From Rickettsia felis URRWXCal2 (lineage in GTDB: Bacteria; Pseudomonadota; Alphaproteobacteria; Rickettsiales; Rickettsiaceae), in assembly GCA_000012145.1 (NCBI GenBank), contig CP000053.1:1421149-1485148 (forward strand): a stretch of DNA of 64,000 nucleotides, read 5' to 3'. Every line of letters begins with the position of its first letter. The first letter of the stretch is position 1. The translations under genes were made by a program, and so were the position numbers. The notes under the pieces were generated by a model. It made no database searches, was not told the origin of the DNA, and was given only the letters and a program-made list of their open reading frames with translations. Shown here one piece after another: positions 17,608-27,678 of this stretch.

Positions 17608-19179
17608 TCAAGTCTTATCGTCAACTATATTAACCGATAAAGGAATTACTACCTTACCGAATATATCAAGTATTTTATCCTTATATATAACATAATCTAT
17701 CTGCAAATTAGATAATTTATTTTTTACGTTTTGCATATGATCATCTAACATCTTTAGAGATTCATCTACCGATAGATTATTAGTATGATATTTAAGTATT
17801 AATTTGATTATTAATTGTCTCTTAGAAACTAACAAAATATTATCTATATTTGTTAATTCCCATTTAATTTCTTCTAATTTAAAAGCCGGATTTAAAGCAA
17901 TTATAAGTCTGTTAAGTAAATCAAACGGTAGCGGTACCGGTGCTTCTAGTAATTTTTCTATTACATATAAATCAGCTAGGCTAGTAGTATTTTTAATATA
18001 AGGATATTTATATTTGATACTATCATATTCTTGATTTGTTGCATAATATTTTTCATTAATAGAGTTTATGTCTTTGTAATTCTGTTTTGTATTATATTTA
18101 ATAATACCGACCACTAATATTAATATTATAAGTAATGCACTATATAACTTAAATGTCAGATCCTTTATAGTAACTAGTTTTTTTATTGATTTTAAATTAT
18201 TATTATAAGCGGGAAAACTCTTATATTCTAGAAACAGCCTACTAATATTCGTATCTATAAATCTTTCTTTTTCTAGAGTTTGCTTATTTAGTATATTATC
18301 AACCGGTATAAAGATTACAGGGCGATCTTCAAAATTTGTTGATTCTAATAAAGATTTTAACTCTTCATCTACTATAAGAATTATACAGGCTCTTTGGTCA
18401 AGATTACTTATATAGTTTTTAAATAATATAAAGCAATCATTAATTTCTTGTTCTATAATACCTTGAACATAGCCGGTTGTTTTACCAAATGGATACTCAA
18501 GATTTCTAATTGTTATTATATTATTTTTATGTTTGATAATAAATTTTATACCGCTAGCTTGTGAGACATATACACAAATTTGGAAATAATCATTATATTT
18601 ATCATTTTCTATATTCTGAACTATTTTATTTATAATAACTTTTAGCTCTAACGTTAAAAAGTAAATTCCTTTTAAATCAAGCGATCTTTTATCTATAATA
18701 CATGAAATTATATCACTTAAAGGTGTTTCAAATGGACACGACATAATTAAAGTCGACCAAATTTCACTTGGTGTAGTAGTAATTTCGTAAACACAATGTG
18801 CTATAATGTCTTCTTTATTAAAATAACCTTCGATAAATTGTTCAATAGGATCAATTTTAACTATTGACTGTAATATAGGTATTTGATCGTGCCGTGTCTT
18901 ACATTCACTACCGTCAAGTAAAAAATAAATATCGCTTTTTGGAAATTTACTAAAAAAGTTTTTATAAGGGTTTAAGTCTATCTGTTCCTGAGTAGGGATA
19001 AATAATTTATCTAATAATTTATTATCAAGAAAAATACTAAGAAATACACCTTTATTACCTAGTAACACCGCGATCTTTTTTCTTTTGAAAGAAAATATTT
19101 TTAATTTTGTAACAAAATTAACAAAACGCAATTTGATCGAATCAAAAATATTTTTCATAAATAAATTTATTTTAATCAT
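17608..19179 (-). CDS. membrane protein resembling a PilM-PilN or GspL fusion
   Basis: 523 aa. The first ~325 residues look cytoplasmic and alternate beta strands and helices ([53 protein letters not shown]), in the manner of the actin-like fold of PilM or GspL. One membrane helix follows near 343-361 ([19 protein letters not shown]), then a coiled coil and a periplasmic domain (to 523). The second codon choice is [10 protein letters not shown] at residue 8. With the next two genes it may form an inner-membrane assembly platform of a type II secretion or type IV pilus kind. No ATPase, pilin or secretin gene is in view. Confidence 0.6.
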   Translation of the reverse strand: MIKINLFMKNIFDSIKLRFVNFVTKLKIFSFKRKKIAVLLGNKGVFLSIFLDNKLLDKLFIPTQEQIDLNPYKNFFSKFPKSDIYFLLDGSECKTRHDQIPILQSIVKIDPIEQFIEGYFNKEDIIAHCVYEITTTPSEIWSTLIMSCPFETPLSDIISCIIDKRSLDLKGIYFLTLELKVIINKIVQNIENDKYNDYFQICVYVSQASGIKFIIKHKNNIITIRNLEYPFGKTTGYVQGIIEQEINDCFILFKNYISNLDQRACIILIVDEELKSLLESTNFEDRPVIFIPVDNILNKQTLEKERFIDTNISRLFLEYKSFPAYNNNLKSIKKLVTIKDLTFKLYSALLIILILVVGIIKYNTKQNYKDINSINEKYYATNQEYDSIKYKYPYIKNTTSLADLYVIEKLLEAPVPLPFDLLNRLIIALNPAFKLEEIKWELTNIDNILLVSKRQLIIKLILKYHTNNLSVDESLKMLDDHMQNVKNKLSNLQIDYVIYKDKILDIFGKVVIPLSVNIVDDKT

Positions 19180-19204
19180 AATTCAGTGTATTTTACTATA
19201 CTGG

Positions 19205-19254
19205 ACGTCATTTCTGCGTGGGTACCCACACGGGCAACACCTAGCGAAAATGAC
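19205..19254. repeat. short palindromic repeat, upstream of alaS
   Basis: GTCATTTCTGCGTGGGTACC at the left with GGGTACCC as a perfect small palindrome, and TAGCGAAAATGAC at the right. It looks like a shortened or diverged member of the GTCAT..ATGAC repeat group. Confidence 0.55.
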
Positions 19255-19280
19255 ATAATATTTAAATAATATATCTTACC

Positions 19281-21917
19281 ATGACTAAATTTACCACCGA
19301 AGAAGTTAGAAGTAAATTTATAACTTACTTTAAAGCAAATAATCATACACATGTACCGGCTAGCTCGTTAATTCCACACAATGATCCTAGCTTAATGTTT
19401 GTTAATTCCGGAATGGTACAATTTAAAAATGTTTTTACCGGACAAGAAAAAAGACCTTATAACAAAGCGGTAACTAGTCAGAAATCTCTTAGAGCCGGCG
19501 GCAAGCATAACGACCTTGAGAATGTGGGTTATACAGCAAGACATCATACATTTTTTGAAATGCTAGGTAATTTTTCATTCGGTGACTATTTTAAAGAACA
19601 AGCCATATATTACGCTTGGAATTTATTGACTAAAGAATTTGAACTCCCAAAAGACAAGCTATATGTAACAGTCTATCATACCGACGAAGAAGCAGCTTCT
19701 TACTGGAAAAAAATAGCAGGATTTAGGGATGATCGCATAATAAGAATCAAAACAAATGATAATTTTTGGTCTATGGGCGATACGGGTCCTTGCGGTCCTT
19801 GCTCTGAAATTTTTTATGACCACGGAGAACAAATATACGGTGGGCTTCCTGGCACTAAGGACGAAGACGGTGACAGATTTATCGAGATTTGGAATATGGT
19901 ATTTATGCAATATGAACAAATCGATAAAGATACTAGAATAGAGTTACCGCAAAAATCTATCGATACCGGTATGGGCCTTGAGCGTATGACGGCAGTATTA
20001 CAGCATGTTAACAATAATTATGACATAGATTTATTTCAGGAAATAATTAATTTTACCGAAAATATAGTAAAAGTGAAAATAGAGGGAGAAGCTAAGTTTT
20101 CTTATAGAGTTATTGCTGACCACTTACGAGCAAGTAGCTTTTTAATAGCTGACGGTGTTATCCCTTCAAATGAGGGGCGTGGTTACGTACTTCGCCGTAT
20201 TATGAGGCGAGCCATGAGGCATGCTCATATGTTAGGCAGCAAAGAGCCGCTTATGTATAAATTACTGCCAAAACTTGTTGATTTAATGGGGAATGTTTAT
20301 CCTGAACTTAAGAGAGCAGAAAGCTTTATCAGCAGCATCTTAGAACAAGAGGAAATTAGGTTTAAAACTACTTTAGAACGTGGATTAAAGCTACTTACCG
20401 AAGAAACAGAAACGCTAACAAAAGGTAATGAGTTGTCGGGGGAAATAGCGTTCAAACTATATGATACTTATGGATTTCCGCTTGATTTAACCGAAGATAT
20501 TCTAAAAAATCGTGATATTTCCGTTGATCATAAGAGATTTGAAGAGCAAATGCTTGCACAAAAAGAACGTGCTAGAAAATCTTGGCTTGGCTCCGGTGAG
20601 TCCAAAACCGATCAGCTATGGTTTGATATTAAAGAGCAGCATGGCAGCACTGAGTTTTTAGGATATACTCTTAATGAAGCAGAATGTAAAATAATCGCAT
20701 TAATTAAAGATAATAATTTAGTTAATGATATAAAAGAAATAGATACGCAATTTCTGCTAATCAGCAACCAAACACCTTTTTACGGTGAGTCCGGCGGTCA
20801 AATGGGTGATATTGGGATGATATTTTCAAAAGATTCTGAAATAGAAGTAATAGATACGTTAAAATATTTAGGCTCTATTATAGTCCACAAATGTATTTTG
20901 AAAAAGGGACAGATTAAAATAGGCGAAAATGCTAATTTTAGTATAGATATCAAATATAGACAGAATTTAAGAATTCATCACTCGGCCACGCATATATTAC
21001 ATGCAGTACTACATGAGGTGCTTGGTAAACATGTTACACAAAAAGGTTCTTTAGTCGCTCCGACTTATTTACGTTTTGATATTAGCCATTCTAAAGCTGT
21101 GACTAATGAAGAAATCACTTTAATCGAAGATAAGGTAAATGAGATTATTAGAGATAATCATGAAGTAGATACTACATTAATGACAACTGAAGATGCAGTC
21201 AAACAAGGAGCTATGGCACTGTTTGGCGAGAAATACGACTCTGAGGTAAGAGTAGTTAAGATGGGTGAGACTTCTTTAGAATTATGCGGCGGTACGCATG
21301 TCAGACGTACCGGTGATATCGGTTGTTTTAAGATCACAAGCGAAAGTGCTATAGCGGCAGGAGTTCGCAGAATTGAAGCAGTTTGCGGTGAATTCGTAAT
21401 TAAATTAATGAGAGAAAAGGACAGTTTACTTAAATCGATAGAAAGCAGTTTAAAGACTAATAAAAACGAACTTATTACTAAAGTTAATAATATTTTAGAA
21501 CGTAATAAAGAGCTTGAGAAAGAGCTTGAAAAAGTCCATTTAGCCCGTTTAGATTTAAGTATAGAGCAGATTGAAAAGCAAGCTGAGGATATAAAAGGAG
21601 TTAAGTTAATTTATCGATATATAGAGAATTTAGACAATAAAGTATTGCGTCAGGCTGCAGAAAATTTAACGAAAAAAGTAGAAGATTTAATAGTAGTATA
21701 TATTACGGGTAATAACGATAAATTATCTATTACGGTTGCAGTGAGTAAAGCTATAACAGACAAATACAAAGCAGGTATAATTGCAAAAGAACTCTCTTTG
21801 TTCTTAGGTGGCAGCGGCGGAGGTGGACAAGCAAGCCTTGCTCAAGCCGGAGGAAATGATATAGGTAAGTTAACTAACATCCAGGAAAAATTACATGGTT
21901 TATTAACAGTGTCGTAG
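19281..21917 (+). CDS. alaS: alanyl-tRNA synthetase
   Basis: 878 aa, full length. The N-terminal class II catalytic core begins MTKFTTEEVRSKFITYFKAN with GMVQFKNVFTGQE, FFEMLGNFSFGDYFKE and GDTGPCGPCSEIFYD. The editing domain has the zinc and deacylation motifs HHSATHILHAVL and CGGTHVRRTGD. The C-Ala domain ends with GGSGGGGQASLAQAGG. It charges tRNA-Ala and clears mischarged Ser and Gly. It is a single gene, with a palindrome just upstream and a composite repeat after it. Confidence 0.98.
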   Translation: MTKFTTEEVRSKFITYFKANNHTHVPASSLIPHNDPSLMFVNSGMVQFKNVFTGQEKRPYNKAVTSQKSLRAGGKHNDLENVGYTARHHTFFEMLGNFSFGDYFKEQAIYYAWNLLTKEFELPKDKLYVTVYHTDEEAASYWKKIAGFRDDRIIRIKTNDNFWSMGDTGPCGPCSEIFYDHGEQIYGGLPGTKDEDGDRFIEIWNMVFMQYEQIDKDTRIELPQKSIDTGMGLERMTAVLQHVNNNYDIDLFQEIINFTENIVKVKIEGEAKFSYRVIADHLRASSFLIADGVIPSNEGRGYVLRRIMRRAMRHAHMLGSKEPLMYKLLPKLVDLMGNVYPELKRAESFISSILEQEEIRFKTTLERGLKLLTEETETLTKGNELSGEIAFKLYDTYGFPLDLTEDILKNRDISVDHKRFEEQMLAQKERARKSWLGSGESKTDQLWFDIKEQHGSTEFLGYTLNEAECKIIALIKDNNLVNDIKEIDTQFLLISNQTPFYGESGGQMGDIGMIFSKDSEIEVIDTLKYLGSIIVHKCILKKGQIKIGENANFSIDIKYRQNLRIHHSATHILHAVLHEVLGKHVTQKGSLVAPTYLRFDISHSKAVTNEEITLIEDKVNEIIRDNHEVDTTLMTTEDAVKQGAMALFGEKYDSEVRVVKMGETSLELCGGTHVRRTGDIGCFKITSESAIAAGVRRIEAVCGEFVIKLMREKDSLLKSIESSLKTNKNELITKVNNILERNKELEKELEKVHLARLDLSIEQIEKQAEDIKGVKLIYRYIENLDNKVLRQAAENLTKKVEDLIVVYITGNNDKLSITVAVSKAITDKYKAGIIAKELSLFLGGSGGGGQASLAQAGGNDIGKLTNIQEKLHGLLTVS

Positions 21918-21977
21918 TGTACTAATTTAGGAGGTGGTTGCGAGCAGGTATTGTTGCGTGGACCAGTAAAATCCACT

Positions 21978-22258
21978 GTGTTACCCCGTGGCTTGACCAT
22001 GGGGTCCATAAAAACAATAAAAAATACTAATAATTTTAGTATTTTTAACTGGATCCCGTGGTCAAGCCCATAGTACCGGACATTTTTCCTCTATGTCATT
22101 CCCGCGTAGGCGGGAATCCAGCATAAAGCGAGATAAATCGAGCTTTTTAAAAAATCTTGTAGAACAAGATTTTTTAGCCTGGATCCCTGCTTTCGCAGGG
22201 ATGACATAGAGAACTTTTTAAAAACTGTCCGGCACTATAGGTCAAGCCACGGGATGAC
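21978..22258. repeat. F3 palindromic repeat interrupted by another element
   Basis: The outer palindrome runs TGTTACCCCGTGGCTTGACC at the left to GTCAAGCCACGGGATGACA at the right, with the ACTAATAATTTTAGT centre. It is split at 22069-22240 by a second palindromic element with target duplication. Together with flanking F1-like scraps (for example 22277-22303) this fills the 410 bases between alaS and the decayed TPR gene, and I see no gene there. Confidence 0.8.
22069..22240. mobile_element. palindromic (MITE-like, F4 core) element inserted in an F3 repeat
   Basis: A direct repeat GTCAAGCC at 22061-22068 and 22241-22248 flanks a 172-bp insert (7 or 8 bp duplication, since one C is ambiguous). 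The insert ends are inverted repeats: CATAGTACCGGACA against CTATAGTGCCGGACA read from the other side. Its interior is the F4 palindrome ATGTCATTCCCGCGTAGGCG to GCAGGGATGACAT. It encodes nothing. The duplication is direct evidence that this repeat type has moved. Confidence 0.8.
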
Positions 22259-22327
22259 AGAGGTGAAATTGTTCCACGCAGTCTACGACTGCTCGCAGTG
22301 ACGGGGTGGTATCCACGCAACTATATA

Positions 22328-24448
22328 TTATAATACCGTTAAATTCCCAAGTGCTTCTACTAACTTATGGTTATTAACAAAATTTTCTGCCTCAGAATGA
22401 TTGCCGTAATGATCAAAATTTAGTAATAGTTCTTCTTGAGAATTTTTATAAAAAATGTTAGTAAATAAACGCATTTCGCCGTCAATTTTAACTTCTACTG
22501 CTTTATTTTGTAAAAATTTAATTCCATTGATACTTGTTTTACAATATGTAATACCTTTTTCTATAGCACGAGTAAAAGAATCAATGAGGTTCTTATCTAG
22601 TTTTTTTTCAACTTCTTTCGCAATTTTTGCAAAGCAATTAAGCCCTTTATATTTACCTATAAAAGTAACATCGTTTTTTATAATTTTTTGTTTATTGATA
22701 TCCCAATCACCGGTAATTTTGTTATTAGTGATTTTTTGACTAATTTCAAAAAGTTTTTGTTGTTTTACCCGTTGATAATGAGCATGTATTTCTTTTGCAT
22801 CATATTCTTATAAGCTCTTCTATATTTTCTGCTTTGTTATCTGTAGAGTAATTTGCAGAAATTTCTTGCTGTTTTTCTTCGGTTAATTGATTTGCATATT
22901 CTCTTGCTTTTTCTTTATTATTATTTAATAAAGAAGCAGCTATACCGATTTCTAAAGTTTCTTCGTTTTGAGGATCGTATTTTAAAGCGTTTTCTACCTT
23001 TTCAGGAACTGAACTAAATTCTTCATTAGCAATTAAAACAGTATTCGAGATATTAATTAAATCAGCTGCTTCTGCTGCTTGAAGGTTATTTTTATCAATA
23101 ATAGCTTGATAATCGGATTTTAATTGGAGTAAAGTTTTAAATTTCCAAAGAGATTTACTTTGAAATAGCACTTCATCAGGAATTTTTTTTATAATTTCTT
23201 TTGCAAAATTAAATTGCTTAGTATGAATCGCAGTTGATAGTAATTCTGTATCGTTAGGACAAGTTTTAAGAAGTTTTTCAAAAGCAGTAATTTTATCATT
23301 ATTCGAAAACCTACCTTCATTAAATTAAGCTATATATTCTAAATTTAAAATTGAAGAGTGTAGCGATTTAGGTAGCGTAGCTTTATTAATTACTTTCAAC
23401 TTTTTTGTAGAAACACTAGATAAGTTACTAACCATTTCAAGAGTAGCTTTTAAATCTTTAGATGACAATGTACTTATATAATTGTCAGCATCTTCTAATT
23501 CATAACAATCTATATGAATTTTAATTAACTCTAAAATCGTTTCTTGATCATTCGGTAAATATTCTAAAGCAGCTAAGTAATATTTCTTTGTAGTTTGATA
23601 ATCTGCTTTATAGGAATATGCGACTCCAAGGTTATAATAGCAACTACCTATATGTACCTTTGCTAAAGAAGCTTTATTATCTATGTTTGCTAGGGTATTT
23701 TCTAATAACTCTATTACTTCATCAAAATGCCCCTCTATAATTAAAGCATTAGAAAGATTTGTTAATACGTAAAAATTGTTTTGATAATGCTTTTTAATAT
23801 TTGAAAAGCATTAATTTGTGATTCCGGTTCTAATAGAGTTATTAATTTAGCAATAATGTTAGAACATTCGGTGTATTTATCATATTTACTTGCTGAAAAC
23901 ACGGTTAAGTGTAAGTCTGCATTTTTTAATACTTCTTTTATTAATTCTTCAGCGGTTTGTTTATGATCATTTTTTATAGCGGCGTATACAGCAACCTCCG
24001 TAGCTTGTATTTTTAAAAAAATACTTTCTTTGTATTCCAAGTTATTAATTTTGTTTGATTTAAAACCATATAAATAAGAATTTTTTCCTATTTGATAGTC
24101 ATAAATATTTTTGGATATTTTTGTAATTTTGTATCTATCAAGCAATTTATTACTTATAAATTCTTCATAGTTATAATTAATAAATAATGCCTGCATAGTA
24201 TTTTGCATAGCGATTATTTCATTTTTTGGAGATAAATAATTTAATAAATAAACCACCATTTCTATAGCAGACTTAACATTTTTTACCGGAGCAATAGAGT
24301 CATATAATAATTGTAAGTCTAGATTTGTTTCTGACACACATGCTAATTCTTTAGAAGTATTCGTGGTGGCCAAAATGTTTTTACCTTCAGGAAAAGTAAT
24401 AGCTTGGGGATTATTGGGTTTAGATTGTAAAGCTCCTTGATTCATCAT
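22328..24448 (-). pseudogene. TPR-repeat protein, broken by two frameshifts and a stop
   Basis: The start ATG at 24448 (MMNQGALQSKPNNPQAITF) opens a 228-codon frame ending at 23762. A shift near 23775 leads into TPR-like sequence (YNLGVAYSYKADYQTTKKYY, AALEYLPNDQETILELI), which meets an in-frame TAA near 23325 and continues (FNEGRFSNNDKITAFEKLL) to 22800. A second shift near 22805 opens the last ~160 codons to a TAA at 22328-22330. Re-joined, it would be about 700 residues, with TPR units in the middle and a non-repeat C-terminal domain. No function is known to me; such proteins are often scaffolds or effectors. Confidence 0.75.
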
Positions 24449-24584
24449 AATAATTAACCAATCATTAATTTTTTAGTGAATTAAATACTATTTTGATTTT
24501 TTGTAAATAGTGTTAATATTGAAAGTTACAATACGGAACGGAGGTTATACTATTGGCAAGTAGATAGGAGTAATACTATGGTTG

Positions 24585-25322
24585 TTAATACTCTGTTTTC
24601 ACAAAATAAAGTCCAGATGCGGGAGCAGTAGGACCGGCGGCTTTTCTATCTTTGGCTTCTAGAACATCTTTAATTTGTTCTGCCTGCCAAACATTCTTAC
24701 CGACAAGCACTAAACTACCGACAATATTACGTACCATATGATGCAAAAATGAGGGGGCAGAAAGATATAATTTTATTTCTTCGTCTTCTTTAATGATATT
24801 AAGTTCAGTTAAAGTTTTAATCGGTGATTTTGATTGACATGAGCTAGCCCTAAATGAAGTAAAATCATGTTTTCCTAATAGATAAGCAGCAGCCTTTTGC
24901 ATAGTTAGAACATCTAAAGGTGAACTGATCCACCAAGCTCTATTTAGATCAATTACCGATGGATAAGGTCTGTTAATAATTCTATATATATAATGACGGG
25001 AGGTAGCTGAAAATCTAGCATGAAAATTATTGGATGCTAATTCACAATTCCATACTCCTACAGCATACGGTCTTGCAAAATAGTTGATAGCTGTAATAAT
25101 TTTATGAGGTTCTAAATGTTTTGAAAGATCAAAATGTGCTACTTGACCTATAGCATGAACACCGGCATCTGTCCTTCCTGACCCAAACAATATTACCTGT
25201 TCACCGGAAAACTTATAAATCGCTTCTTCTAATATCTGCTGTACCGATATTACTCCTGCTTGCCTTTGCCACCCTGCAAGATTCGTGCCTAAATATTCAA
25301 TGGTAATCTTATATCGATACAT
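24585..25322 (-). CDS. truA: tRNA pseudouridine(38-40) synthase TruA
   Basis: 245 aa. The catalytic motif [19 protein letters not shown] contains Asp52, the expected nucleophile. RYIYRI-type and [13 protein letters not shown] segments complete the TruA fold. It isomerises U38-U40 in the anticodon arm of several tRNAs. It starts at the ATG at 25322 and has no operon partner in view. Confidence 0.96.
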   Translation of the reverse strand: MYRYKITIEYLGTNLAGWQRQAGVISVQQILEEAIYKFSGEQVILFGSGRTDAGVHAIGQVAHFDLSKHLEPHKIITAINYFARPYAVGVWNCELASNNFHARFSATSRHYIYRIINRPYPSVIDLNRAWWISSPLDVLTMQKAAAYLLGKHDFTSFRASSCQSKSPIKTLTELNIIKEDEEIKLYLSAPSFLHHMVRNIVGSLVLVGKNVWQAEQIKDVLEAKDRKAAGPTAPASGLYFVKTEY

Positions 25323-25412
25323 AAGGGGATTGTTATTGTCATTCCTGCGGAAAGGATACCTAAGCCGTCATTGCGAGCAAGCATTGCCCGCGTGGACCGA
25401 AAAATCCGTTTG

Positions 25413-25528
25413 GTGTCATTCCCGCGTAGGCGGGAATCTAGAAAAAAGTATAAATACAGCTAATTTTTGAAATTAAAAGCTCGATTTATCTTGCTTTATG
25501 CTGAATTCCCTCCTACGCGGGAATGACA
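25413..25528. repeat. F4 palindromic repeat
   Basis: GTCATTCCCGCGTAGGCGGG at the left and CTACGCGGGAATGACAT at the right, with diverged middle. F1 and F3 scraps (CGTCATTGCGAGC, GCGTGGACCG) precede it at about 25365-25400. Confidence 0.8.
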
Positions 25529-25572
25529 TAACATATACATGCAACAACACAGCCAATTTTGTAAATTATAAT

Positions 25573-25727
25573 GAGTATACTGCTATAAATGAAAGTAGAT
25601 AGACGAAATTTAATTTGGAAAAGAGCAAGGAGTCTGTAAGCCGAGGAGCGGAGCGTATAATAATACGTGAGCATCCGAGGACTTACAAAAGACGACATAG
25701 CCAGTTTTGCAAATTAAATGAGTATAT
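25573..25727. repeat. F2 palindromic repeat with a partial second copy
   Basis: A full F2 copy (AGCAAGGAGTCTGTAAGCCG, GGAGCGTATAATAATACGTG, TCCGAGGACTTACAAAAGAC) ends at the rpoD stop codon. Just before it, 25550-25582 repeats the F2 right end (CAGCCAATTTTGTAAATTAT), so two copies or a partial duplication lie in tandem. The 25323-25726 stretch holds only repeats. Confidence 0.85.
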
Positions 25728-27634
25728 CATGCCTCTAGCAAGTCAGAAGGATTACCTTCACCACGCTTTCCACCGCTTCTAAAGCTATTAAGCTTTTTGG
25801 ATCTAATAGGGTGTTGTAACTTTCTTAAAGCTTTGGATTCTATTTGTCTTATACGTTCCCTAGTTACTTTAAATTGCTGCCCTACTTCTTCTAATGTATG
25901 GTCAGTATTCATACCTATACCGAAACGCATTCTAAGAACTCTTTCTTCACGTGGCGTAAGGGTTGCAAGTACTCTAGTGGTAACTTCTCGTAAGTTTGAC
26001 TGAATTGCCGCATCAATCGGTGCTACTGCATTCTTATCTTCGATAAAATCGCCTAATTGACCGCCGTCACTATCATCACCTACGGGATTTTCAAGACTTA
26101 TAGGTTCTTTAGCTATTTTCATGACTTTACGCACTTTATCAAGCGGCATTGAAAGACGGTTAGCAATTTCCGTTGCCGTCGGTTCATAGCCAAGTTCATT
26201 AAGCATTTGCCTTGAAGTACGCAGTATCTTATTAATTGTTTCAATCATATGCACAGGAATACGTATAGTCCTTGCTTGATCTGCAATAGCTCTTGTTATA
26301 GCTTGTCTAATCCACCAGGTAGCATAGGTAGAGAATTTATAGCCACGGCGATATTCAAATTTATCCACCGCTTTCATAAGTCCTATATTACCTTCTTGAA
26401 TTAAATCTAAAAACTGCAATCCCCTATTAGCGTATTTTTTAGCGATAGATATAACTAAACGTAAATTCGCTTCTATCATATCTTTTTTTGCTTGTAGCGT
26501 TTGTCTCTCACTTTTTTGTATAGTATTTACTAGTTTTTTAAAATCATTAACTAAAAGCCCGGTATTAGATTCTATAACCGATAATTCGGCAATCATTTGA
26601 TCTATATAATCCGATTCTTTAGTAATTAACTCTTTCCAAGCGACTTTTTTATTTTTCAGCATTTTTTCTTTCCATGCTGCATTGATAACCGATCCTATAT
26701 ATTCATCTAGGAAATTTTGGCGAGTTACTCCGTATTTTTCAGCAAGTTTTAAAAAGGCTATTTCTTTATTAATTAAATCACGATTTATTCCATACATCTT
26801 ACCTAAAATTTCTTCTGTTCTTTTAGAATTAAAATGTATTTCCGAAACTTCATTTATCAATAATTCCAAATTATTATTATATTTTTTGCTATTTTGTAAA
26901 ACTTTCGGCTCAAAAGATTTCTCATAACATTTTTTAGCTTCAATGAGTAGCTCTTCGCAGATAAAAGAAATCTTTTTCATACGCTCTATGATATTAGGTA
27001 ATATCTGCGTTTCTACTCTAGACATAGATAAGTGATTATCCTCATGCTCTTCTCCTTCAGTCTCACTACTATGTTCTTCATCATTTTCGGGTGTTTCGTC
27101 ATGTAACATGTTAGCTTCTAAATCTATCAGATCGCGTAGTAACATTTTTTCATTAACTAAATCTTCATACCATACTATAAAACAACGCATAGCAATAGGG
27201 CTTTTGCATAAGGAAGCAGTCATTGTTTTACGTCCTTCCTCAATCCTTTTTGCTATTTCTACTTCATTTTCACGAGTTAAAAGATCGACTCCCCCCATAT
27301 CCTTAAGATATAATCTTACGGGATCATCGGTAGTACCTATATTTTCTTCTTCTACCTCATCCTCAGGTTCATTATCAACATTGGTAGATAGCTTAAATTC
27401 TTCATCCATTCCGATATCAAGCTTAATTTCATCATCTTCGTTAGATTCTAAAATATCTACTCCTGCATCGGAAAATTTTAATATAGCTTCCTCTAATTGT
27501 CTTATTGAAGGATTTTTATTAAGAGGAAGAGCTTTGTTTATATCATCATAAGTGACCGGTATCTTTTTAGATTTAGCTTTTTTAAGTAAACTATCTATTT
27601 TATCTAGATCATTGTCTATATTGCTATTGCTCAT
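25727..27634 (-). CDS. rpoD: RNA polymerase primary sigma factor (sigma-70)
   Basis: 635 aa. It has an acidic N-terminal region 1.1, region 1.2 [20 protein letters not shown], a long non-conserved insert, and regions 2.1-2.4 with [34 protein letters not shown] and [18 protein letters not shown]. Region 4.2 helix-turn-helix is [20 protein letters not shown]. It directs transcription from housekeeping promoters such as the TTGACA/TATAAT sites seen in this window. It lies 44 bases after dnaG on the same strand, the classic macromolecular-synthesis arrangement. An F2 repeat touches its stop codon without altering the conserved end. Confidence 0.98.
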   Translation of the reverse strand: MSNSNIDNDLDKIDSLLKKAKSKKIPVTYDDINKALPLNKNPSIRQLEEAILKFSDAGVDILESNEDDEIKLDIGMDEEFKLSTNVDNEPEDEVEEENIGTTDDPVRLYLKDMGGVDLLTRENEVEIAKRIEEGRKTMTASLCKSPIAMRCFIVWYEDLVNEKMLLRDLIDLEANMLHDETPENDEEHSSETEGEEHEDNHLSMSRVETQILPNIIERMKKISFICEELLIEAKKCYEKSFEPKVLQNSKKYNNNLELLINEVSEIHFNSKRTEEILGKMYGINRDLINKEIAFLKLAEKYGVTRQNFLDEYIGSVINAAWKEKMLKNKKVAWKELITKESDYIDQMIAELSVIESNTGLLVNDFKKLVNTIQKSERQTLQAKKDMIEANLRLVISIAKKYANRGLQFLDLIQEGNIGLMKAVDKFEYRRGYKFSTYATWWIRQAITRAIADQARTIRIPVHMIETINKILRTSRQMLNELGYEPTATEIANRLSMPLDKVRKVMKIAKEPISLENPVGDDSDGGQLGDFIEDKNAVAPIDAAIQSNLREVTTRVLATLTPREERVLRMRFGIGMNTDHTLEEVGQQFKVTRERIRQIESKALRKLQHPIRSKKLNSFRSGGKRGEGNPSDLLEA

Positions 27635-27678
27635 TAAATACCTATATGCTTTTTTCTTTTAAAAGAAGTTTGAAATAA

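Noticed and set aside
22455..22739. 94-codon plus-strand frame
   Set aside because: It is antisense to the last segment of the broken TPR gene, whose minus-strand frame is longer and more protein-like.
27108..27551. 147-codon frame on the plus strand
   Set aside because: It is antisense to rpoD and is Ser/Ile-rich low complexity, as expected of the reverse strand of an acidic region.
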